DNA of 64,000 bases. It comes from Polytrichum commune (taxonomy: Eukaryota > Streptophyta > Polytrichopsida > Polytrichales > Polytrichaceae). Position 1 is the first letter of the stretch, and the number at the start of each line of letters is the position of its first letter. Shown in pieces: positions 55,931-64,000 of this stretch. Under the pieces are notes generated by a model. That model had not been told where the DNA came from and ran no database searches. It saw only the letters and a list, made by a program, of their open reading frames with translations. The position numbers and the translations under genes were made by a program. The DNA is taken from positions 19,207,501-19,271,500 of the forward strand of contig OX485805.1 in assembly GCA_950295325.1 (NCBI GenBank). The letters are read 5' to 3'.

Positions 55931-57589
55931 ATTCAAAGTGCTTAGCACTGGCAGAATGTGCAAGTCTGCATTTATCCATTGAGCTCCATTTGGGATGACC
56001 AATGAAGGCCTCCTTTGAGAAGTTAGGAAGATGATGCATGCTTTGAACGCCTTCTTAGTGATAATTCTTGTTCCTCACCATCTATAGAGCTATATATTGT
56101 TGAAACTACAACGTTTATTAGTGTTACACATAAACATGAGCTCCTGGTATTAAAGGAGACTCATCCTCATGGGATAGATGGTCCCACTGTATGCAACCAA
56201 GGAGCTATGTGAATGTTATGTCCGACTGACAATCAAGGACAAACGACTAGTTTTTCAGATTATGCTCTAGCTTGGTTTCTTTTCAATAGTAGTCAAATGG
56301 GTGAAAAACCGTTTGATTGCTAACCAAATCATCATCCTAATAGTGCATTTTATTCACGAGAAATGCATTTGATATCTAAGTTGACATAACAACCTCTTGC
56401 ATTTAAAAGGGTGGTTTACACTACAAAGGTGGGTGTGATTGTGGCTAAACACCACATTCAACCATAAGAACAAGTCCTCACTCATTCACACATGTACTAG
56501 ACAGTCTTATTAGTGTGGCGGAATATTAGCATGGAATTAATTAGGGTGGGCTACACTAATTTTGTAGTGACGGTGGATATAATGTGGGTCTAAGACATTT
56601 GGGTCTTCCTGTAAGTCTTCATCATGAAGACTTTCATGAAGACCAACACATCAAACATTAGTTAATTACTTGACGAAAGTAGCACAAAATCAATAATCTT
56701 GCACATTAATTTTCTAGCCAAAAAAATAAAATTAATGTGGCCCATGTTAATTTTCTATGAGAAACTAATTAAACAAGGGTTGGAAAATGATGCGGCCCAC
56801 ATTAATTCTCATTATGAGAATCGCATGGATTCTTAAAAGAAATAATTATGGCCTAAATATAGGACTATTTACTGTAGTTTGTGAAATGTTATGGTTATCA
56901 AATGATGGTTGAGTCAATGTTTTGAATTGCAACCTTACCACCACCACCACTTTGTCCATTGTAATCTCTAACTTTGTAATATGACACTTGTTGCAACCAA
57001 AATGCACCTGATTCATGTAGTGTTAACATGAATGCATGATAAAAATGAATTAGTACATGTAGCATGTGACATTATGAAATAACACAAAGTCAACAGTGCA
57101 AGAATGACAATACTTCCAATGATGACAACGTGATGCGTGCGAGCAAGCATGTGGTTTGAACCCTCTGATGATATATTTCAATATCAGAACCTGTGATATA
57201 TGGGAGGGAAAGTTGACAATAAGTGGTGAGGTTTACACTAAGAACATCCGTTCCGTTCTGTTCCCTAGGGTTTGGGGATATGAGAGGAGGAGTGACATTA
57301 GGGGGGTTGACATTGCGGAGTGTTATTAGAATGGGGTGGGTTAGGAGGCCCAAAAGCTGCCAGCAGGATGGATGAATGTCGCCAGGTGGTCAGTGTCATC
57401 CACTCCGAGGCTGAAAGAGAAGTGCCAAGTGTGAGCCAAATGGCGAGCATGAGGAAGGTGGCTGGCCTCCTTCCCTTCCTTTCCTTTCCTTGCATTGCGC
57501 AGCCACCCCGCTAGTCAGGCTCTTCAACCATTTTGTGTTTCGCCACAAATCATCACCACTGGGGCTATGTTTCGACAACAGAAATTTTC
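55931..57589. other. Gene-free stretch upstream of the ALDH21 leader
   Basis: It contains the diverged family B copy (56985-57320) and AT-rich sequence. From about 57450 the composition shifts to leader-like, with TTCCCTTCCTTTCC tracts. Confidence 0.4.
56985..57320. mobile_element. Diverged family B copy
   Basis: It shares TAGTGTTAACATGAATGCAT, AGCATGTGACATTATGAAAT and GATATATGGGAGGGAAAGT with the element at 23234. It ends in GGGGGTTGACATTGCGGAGT near 57320. The left terminus has decayed. Confidence 0.5.
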
Positions 57590-59090
57590 GGTAAGCTCTC
57601 CCAATCGGTCTTAGAGAAGCTTGACGCTGTGAATTGCTGGAGCTTGTAGTGAGTTAGGTCCCTAGCTTCACTGGAGTTCCTGGAGGTGAGATTGCTCTAG
57701 TCGCCGTACAGGACCAGGGGCATTGCATTGGTTTAGTTGAGAAGCAGCAATTGCAACGTCTAAGCGATAAGAAAGCAGTGGGAAACCGCTGTGGCGGTGA
57801 TTCGGCGACAGAAGCGTTTCGTGATTTCTCCCGATTAAGCTGATAGAAGCTTTCGGCTGCGCGTTACTGGGGTTTGTAGTAGGCTATGTCCGTAGTTTCT
57901 CTGGATGTTATGGAGCTCTGAAGCGTGTAGGCTTTTGAAATTCGAGGTCTCCGAGCACTTAGAGAAAGGCGAGCTTGCATTAGTTGACGTAGAGGACCAT
58001 AGCATTGCACTGTCGGTTCACTTAAGAAGCAGGGCTTGCAATGCGTAGGCAACAGGAAATTACTGTGGTTGTGTGACGGCAACAGAATTGTGTGCTAGTT
58101 TCTCCCGATTGAGTTGAGAGTGGCTTCAGGTTGGGCGCTACTGGAGCTTGTAGTAAGTTATTACTGAAGATTCTGTGGATTTTCTGGAGCTCTGAAGCGT
58201 TTAGTCTTCGAATTTCGTGCTCTCTGAGCACTTGCAGGAAGATGAGCTTGCACTTATGTACGTAGGGGGCCATCGCACTGCTTTCGTTCGCTTAAGAATG
58301 AGGTCTGTAAAAAACGTGTTAGGCGATAATCCAGACGTGTTAGGCGATAGGAAGCATTTGGAGGAGCAAGGAACTCGTGCGAGGAACAGGAAGGATTGTT
58401 CTGAGAATTTCGATATGGTGGAAAATAGGAGGAGGAAAAATAGTCTGTTAAAGAAACTGATCATGTAGACGATGTTATGCGACTTCATTGCATATTCAGC
58501 GCTTCCTCTCCTTTCCGTGCCTCCGCCATTTAACAATTTCCCGTGGCATTATTGTCGCTGTTTCTTGGCAAGAGCAGATTTCGTTAAGCTCTCGCAAGGT
58601 TAGAGGGGGGTTACAGGAGCTGGAGTTGTGCCGAAGTCGTGCACAGCCAGCTCTTGCTATATGTCACTAGTTTGCGTGGTTTTCTGTAGCTCTTAAGCGA
58701 TTAGATATCGATTTTGGTGGGCATTGGAATGTGAGCTTGCGATAGCTGGCGTAGGCGATTGTCGCACTGGATTGAAGGTCTCAAGAAACAGGAGTGGACG
58801 GTTTAGGCGATAGGGAAAATCTGAACAAGAAGTTGGAATTATTGACATAGAGAACTTTGGTAGGGGTGGAATAGAAGCAAGAGAAATTAGTTTAAATCGA
58901 ATTTGATCGTCTACACGCTGTACTGCACTATAATTTTCAGCGCTTTCCTTTCTTTCCTTTTCTTCGCCATCAAACACGTTCCTTCGATAGCGCTGTGCTT
59001 TCCGTATTTGCAAGAGAATGCTAACCAAAGGTCAAAGCAGATTGAGAAATCGTAGTGACCATCGCATTGCAGTGAGTTCGTTCTTCAAGA
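57590..59090 (+). repeat. Degenerate tandem duplications in the ALDH21 leader region
   Basis: At least five diverged units share, in order, TTTCTCCCGATT, GGAGCTTGTAGTAAGTTA, TTTCTGGAGCTCTGAAGCG, CGAGCTTGCA, and a segment like CATCGCATTG...TTCACTTAAGAAG, then GCGATAGGAA. The last-named anchor lies near 57721, 58001, 58271, 58760 and 59060, so units are about 270-490 bp. The repeats fill the sequence between the upstream TE-rich DNA and the first coding exon. No coding frame is conserved across units. They are probably transcribed as leader or leader intron, but this is inference. Confidence 0.7.
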
Positions 59091-59798
59091 AAGAGGAATG
59101 CAATGTTTAGCCGAGAGGACATCTTTGAATTACAAAAGAGCTCCTCCGAGGATTCGAAAGAACTTTCATAGGGGTGGGGTTTTAGAAGGAGATTTATCTT
59201 AGAAAGAATTACCCCTCTGTAATGCGCTTTCCTTGCACATGTAGGATGCATGATTCCATATCTACGAATCTTGGCGATGTATTGCTTGAGAACAAATACT
59301 TCAGATAATCTACTTTGATTCGAGTAATTTGTGTTATACCTCTATCAATTCCTGACCTCAGCTTTCATCCGCAAGATTCGATGGATCCATCTGATGAGAT
59401 CCAAACTAGTCTTTTTGATGGTTTTCGTACAAGCCACCAAGGGGTAATCAAGAATTGTTTAGCGTTTTTTGAATATGTTTCGTATCAACACACGAATGAA
59501 AATCACTCAGTTATTGTATGTCTCACTTGCACATGCAGTTGATAGATTAAAGGCAGTTGCAGACATTGACCTATACTCACTCACATGCGAAGTTGCCCAA
59601 CTCTCTCGTTAGTATGTGCAAGGGACTAGTCACACCTCCATTGCCTTTGTACTGACGAGAATTTTTTGTTTCGATGAATGATTGTTTGCATCAGTGAACG
59701 TTTGCGTGGAAGGGCGTTCGGTTCGAGTTTCGGCTTCATCATTCAAGTCTATAAGGATCTGCAATTTTCTCATTCACAAACAAATTTTTTGTTTGAAG
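59091..59798 (+). promoter_or_regulatory. ALDH21 proximal leader
   Basis: This sequence is non-repetitive. The frame of the ALDH ATG is open upstream to about 59682 but contains no in-frame ATG, so 59799 is the natural start (AAGATGGCG context). Several out-of-frame ATGs (59381, 59674, 59678) precede it. If the leader is unspliced, these would be upstream ORFs; the one at 59381 runs 53 codons. Confidence 0.35.
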
Positions 59799-62700
59799 AT
59801 GGCGATTGAGGATGTTTTGCAGAAGGTGAGGGAGAGCACCCAAGATCCCACAAAGAAGTATCACATGTTTATAGCCAACAAGCCTGTGTCAGGGAATCGC
59901 AAGTATCTAGAAGTCACCAACAAATACACAGGAGAAGTTGGTATGATTCTACGCCTCTTCTTAGTAAATCCCACAAGAGTTGACACGCTTGTTTCACTTC
60001 TGCTAAGAATGTGTTACTGCAGCAGTATGTTGGTATGTGTTCCCGTAGTCAATGCATTTTCAATTTCGGGCTTGAGATTTATTCGTGCATTGTTATCCCT
60101 CACAATCATTTGAAGGAGATGATCGAGATGAGTGACATGGATGCCTAGTTTAAACCATTTGAAATTTGTTGTATTACTGTTGTCTGCAATGAGAATCCAG
60201 GTCAGCAACTACAAGAAGACTGAGGTTTCTGGCTTTCAAACAAATGCTCACATAATTGTGTGTGAAATATTGGTATTACAGCTGCAAAGGTGCAGTTGGC
60301 AACACACAAAGACATTGATGAGGCAATCAATGCAGCTGTTAAAGCAACCCCAGCCATGGCTGCAATGGCGTCCTATGAACGCAAAGCTGTGCTTGAGAAG
60401 GTTTGTGCCTGTGCTACCACGTGCAGCATATCATGTAGCATTCTTTCAAATTTAAAGTGTGCAATTAGAACTCTTGTAAATAGATTATGGAAAAGTGATG
60501 AAATGGTAATTGCGGATCAGGTGGTGGCTGAGTTGAGGAGGCGATCGGAGGAGATTGCCCACACACTAACTTTGGAGTCTGGGAAACCCATTAAAGACGC
60601 AAAAGGCGAAGTTGCACGCTCAATTGACACATTCCAAGCTGCGGCAGAGGAAAGTGTTCGTATCTATGGAGAGCACATGCCCCTTGATATTTCCGCACGA
60701 AACAAGGGCCTTCAGGTACTTAATAGTCAAATCTCGCGATGTAATGCATTCATGGGAGGATGGGAATCTGCGATCATTGGAACCGTTTCTTGTTACTACA
60801 TGAATTTTGCGATTTATCGATTCATAGCTCTTCTTATTATGTTATCATGTGGCCCGAGCCATGGGTATAACTTTATGTTTTGGATCCCAATCAAGTGGTG
60901 GCATCTCACGATCGAGTAGAGGAGCATACTATGGAAATGATTCAATGAAGATGGTAAGAGAAATTTGAAGACAAACACTATCGAAATTTCTGGCTAGAGT
61001 AATCTTTAAGTTGTTTGATTTAAAAAATTTCCATAAAGACAAGTGACACAATTTCCACTGCCAGTCGTGGCTGTGATAGTCTGAAACTGTTGCACACGAT
61101 TTTATTCTAGATTCTTTTGTAGTGGTAAAGTACGAGTTCAGGGTAGACAATCGAACTGTGTCATTTAATAGCCAAGAAAGAGGAAAGTTCAGAAGTGGTG
61201 ATCGAACCTTGATTATTACTTTGAACTTGTTGCTACAAGCTTCATAAATGAAACCGTGTGGTGGTTTGCAGAACAAATTATTGACTGTACTATGTTTGTT
61301 GATGAATAATAGGGAATCGTAAGGAAGTTCCCAATTGGCCCAGTGTCAATGGTTAGCCCATGGAATTTTCCTCTCAACCTGGTGGCACACAAGGTCGCGC
61401 CAGCAATTGCTGTGGGATGCCCCTTTGTGTTGAAACCAAGCAGCAGGACACCCCTGTCGGCCCTTATATTGGGAGAGATTCTGCAAGGCTGTGATTTGCC
61501 AGAGGGTGCATTCTCAATCCTTCCTGTGTCACGGGAGGATGCTGACATGTTTACGACTGATGAGAGGTTCAAGCTCTTGACATTCACTGGCTCGGGTGTT
61601 GCTGGGTGGGGCATGAAAGCCCGAGCTGGTAAGAAAAAGGTACGAGGACATTTTCACGTCAAGGAAGAAAAGAGACTTTAAAGTTTTTGCTGTGGCTGTA
61701 GTGGTTATAGTAAGAACCTCAGTCTGCGATATGGTGAGATGGGTGATGGAAATTGCATCAAATTTCCAATGACGTTGAAAACATCGAGTTAAGGGATAAG
61801 TTTCTTCAAGTTATATTCCTCGAAGCATTTTGATATTTGAATGGACGGTGAGTACGGATGAATCTGGAAATGTTGTTAGCACTAATACTATTTGGATACT
61901 ACTGACTGAACCGGGTGTCCTGATGTTGATCCATTTTGAACCACGTCACACATGTTTTAGTTTTGACTAGGTTGTTGACGCTTCTATTCTGTCCTGGATG
62001 TATTGTGAATAGGTGGTGATGGAGTTGGGTGGAAATGCACCATGCATCGTGGAAGATTTGGTTCCAGATTTGGACTACACAGTTCAAAGGTTGATCAATG
62101 GTGGGTTCTACCAGGGTGGTCAATCGTGCATCCACATGCAACGTCTTTATGTCCATGAGCGCCTTTACAAAGAGGTATTGTGCTGGACTTGATTCTGTAG
62201 TGGCGAAACATACATGTGACAACGGGTTTAATTGATGGTTAGACTAGGCGATGCTCTCAGAAATTCCTAACATTGGCATCAAAGACATTCTTCCATTTTT
62301 TATAATGATAGTAGCAGTTTCAGAAACAATTCCCTCTTCCTTACATTCATGCTGGAGGGTGTGCTTCATATGAGGATTCAACAATCAACAATCAACCTGA
62401 AGTGGAGATGATAATATCTTTGGCCATGTCTCCAGAATCCATTGCACCAAACCTATTTGGTCCACAGATTGTCATGTTTATAGCAAAGATCTGGCTTTCC
62501 ACATGTGCCCGAGTGCTGATGCTGGGAATTTTAAGTTTGATGACATGAGATTGGATTCCTATTGATAGCACTTCATGCATGGGACAGGTTAAGGACGCTT
62601 TTCTCGCTGCCGTGAAGAAGCTCAAGATGGGCAATCCATTTGAGGAGGATACATATCTTGGGCCAATGATCTCTGAGTCGGCTGCCAAGGGTATCGAGGA

Positions 62701-63526
62701 GTGGGTGAAAGAGGCAGTCGAGAAAGGTGGAAAGCTCCTCACAGGTGGAAGCTGCAAAGGTGCATTTATGCAGCCAACAGTGCTTGAAGATGTACCTATG
62801 GAAGCCAATGCTCGGAAGGAGGAAATCTTTGGACCCGTTGTACTTTTGTACAAATACAAGTAAGTGCCACTCTTGTCAAAGCACAAAACTAAAGTTTTCC
62901 AAGTACATTTGTCCCACAATATTTAGTACCCTGTATGGCTTTTCATTGACAAAGAGGGTCTCTCTCGGTTCCATAAGGTAGACGGGTCTTAAGTGGCTCG
63001 TTTTTTTAATCAGACCCCTAGATTTGATCGTTACTTGGTTCGATGAGGATCAAAGAGCAAACATCATATAAAAACACATGTTTTAATGAGGATTGGACTA
63101 CGTCTTCAAATATCAATAACTACTTCACTCTCAATAGTGAACACGATTGGGAGGACCCATGTATCCAGTTAAGAAATCAACAAACATGCACTTCCGATAA
63201 CCATAAGTAAATCAGGGGAGGTTTGATTTTCAACCCGGTTTTTGGCAGACGTTTCATCGCAGATTTGCTAGTGCAGCACGAGTGTCATTGTGTAAATCTA
63301 ATCGGTAGAAGTTGGAGAACATGAAAATGAAAAACGAACCAAATAACACCCACATACCTTACATGGACATTGCAAAGCTCTGACTATGTGAAATGCTACT
63401 CCTCTGTGTGATGCCAGGACCTTCAAGGAGGCTGTCGAGGAGTGCAACAATACTCACTATGGCTTGCAATCGGGTGTTTTCACTAGTGACTTGAACAAAG
63501 CCTTCTATGCATTCGAACATATGGAG
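59799..63526 (+). CDS. ALDH21: Aldehyde dehydrogenase, ALDH21-like, 7 exons seen, 3' end outside window
   Basis: This NAD(P)-dependent ALDH oxidises aldehydes to acids; moss ALDH21 is linked to desiccation and salt tolerance. Exons 59799-59940, 60282-60400, 60521-60715, 61313-61639, 62013-62174, 62588-62859 and 63418-63526 give 442 codons. ALDH21 is about 500 aa, so roughly the last 50 residues lie beyond 64000. Active-site features are PWNFP (N170), VLKPS (K193), FTGSGVAG (243-250), MELGG (E265, general base) and GGQSC (C300, nucleophile). The spacing of 35 between E265 and C300 matches ALDHs. ESGKPIKDAKGEVARSIDTF and GWGMKARAGKKKV resemble ALDH21 more than ALDH2 or ALDH10. There is no targeting peptide, so it is probably cytosolic. 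The final exon(s) must be joined from outside, because the visible last intron runs into a MITE at 63730. The subfamily call is from memory. Confidence 0.9.
63000..63365 (+). repeat. Family C dispersed repeat inside ALDH21 intron 6
   Basis: It aligns by eye with 46795-47095. Shared blocks are AACATCATA.AAA.ACA, GATTGGACTACGTCT, CAATAGTGAACACGATTG, AGTTAAGAAA, and GCAGATTTGCTA.TGCA. It ends ATAACACCCACATACCTTA. No terminal repeats were recognised, so its class is unknown. Confidence 0.6.
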
Positions 63527-63729
63527 GTCAGTCACTCGTCCTTCCACCAATCTGCTCGAAATATTCTCAAAACACATAGCTTTTTCCAACTCTTGTCAAA
63601 ACACTCTCGAGCCACACTGATTACCCCAAATAGCGCGTGTTACTATCTGGAGTTACGCAGTGCATTAGCGTCCTAATCAGGAGTTCTATGTTTAATAACA
63701 AAAGGTCAACAGGTTGTTCGGACATTATA

Positions 63730-64000
63730 CACCCTAAACTCCGTGATATTCACCCCCCCAATGTCACACACTCTCTAATATCCCGACACCCTAAGGGAAT
63801 GGATGTTCGTAGTTCAAATCTCACTCCCTATTGTCACACTTCTCTCCCTTATGTCACGAAATTTGTCTTTAATCCAAACCACCCAAGAAGTCAACCCACA
63901 CCCTCACATTGCGCCATGTGTCAACATGTGGAGTGTCTTCTTCTTCTTCTTCTTCTTATGCCACTTGTTGAATGTTGGTGCATGCGTCCGCCACATTGCC
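63730..64000. mobile_element. Family B TIR element, cut by window end, in ALDH21 last intron
   Basis: It begins CACCCTAAACTCCGTGATAT, the inverse of the right end of the element at 23234-23698. It continues with the same internal blocks in opposite orientation: ACACTCTCTAATATCCCGA, TTCGTAGTTCAAATCTCACT, and TGTCAACATGTGGAGTG. A (CTT)n run occupies 63936-63958. The left flank ends in TA. Confidence 0.7.

Noticed and set aside
1-64000. LTR retrotransposons, CRISPR arrays and operon-like gene clusters
   Set aside because: No paired LTRs with TG...CA ends, primer-binding sites or pol domains were recognised. The 26-bp and 42-bp arrays are direct tandem repeats without spacers, and all genes are spliced monocistronic plant genes.

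Overview
This window is nuclear DNA from a land plant. Four genes with spliceosomal GT-AG introns can be assembled exon by exon. They are an ACR-type ACT-repeat protein, cytosolic ribosomal protein L17 (uL22), a nuclear-encoded plastid ribosomal protein S13 (uS13c) with a transit peptide, and an aldehyde dehydrogenase that best fits ALDH21. ALDH21 is known mainly from mosses and other non-seed plants, so a bryophyte is the likeliest source and a lycophyte is not excluded. Introns are about 80-1000 bp and the leaders are long. I infer the lineage from this; no marker fixes the species.

Layout. 1-29 kb is repeat-rich, with no intact gene recognised. It holds decayed DNA transposons (MITEs of several TIR families), one relic of a non-LTR retrotransposon (16.2-16.7 kb), a tRNA-derived SINE-like head (14.75 kb), a GC-rich block with homopolymer tracts (20.6-22.7 kb) and a fold-back Mutator-like element (22.27-22.65 kb). 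29.4-46.8 kb is the gene island: ACR (+, CDS 34.1-37.2 kb, long repetitive leader from about 29.9 kb), RPL17 (+, 41.5-42.8 kb) and RPS13 (-, 45.2-46.6 kb, convergent with RPL17). Two TIR elements lie between ACR and RPL17. 46.8-57.5 kb is repeat-rich again, with an orphan promoter-like block (48.2-48.4 kb), a 26-bp minisatellite (49.9-50.1 kb) and a third Tourist-like copy. 57.5-64 kb carries ALDH21 (+) behind another repetitive leader; its last roughly 50 codons lie beyond the window.

Functional links. RPL17 and RPS13 both serve translation, one in cytosolic and one in plastid ribosomes. ACR proteins are putative amino-acid sensors. ALDH21 detoxifies aldehydes and in mosses is tied to desiccation and salt stress. 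Nothing suggests these genes form a pathway or cluster.

Most notable structure. Several elements have readable boundaries: an 8-bp-TSD hAT-like element, a 9-bp-TSD fold-back MULE, TTA/TAA-TSD Tourist-like elements, and a TA-TSD MITE for which the window also holds the matching empty site. Three of the four genes carry degenerate tandem duplications in a leader or first intron (units of about 134-186 bp, 270-490 bp and 75 bp).
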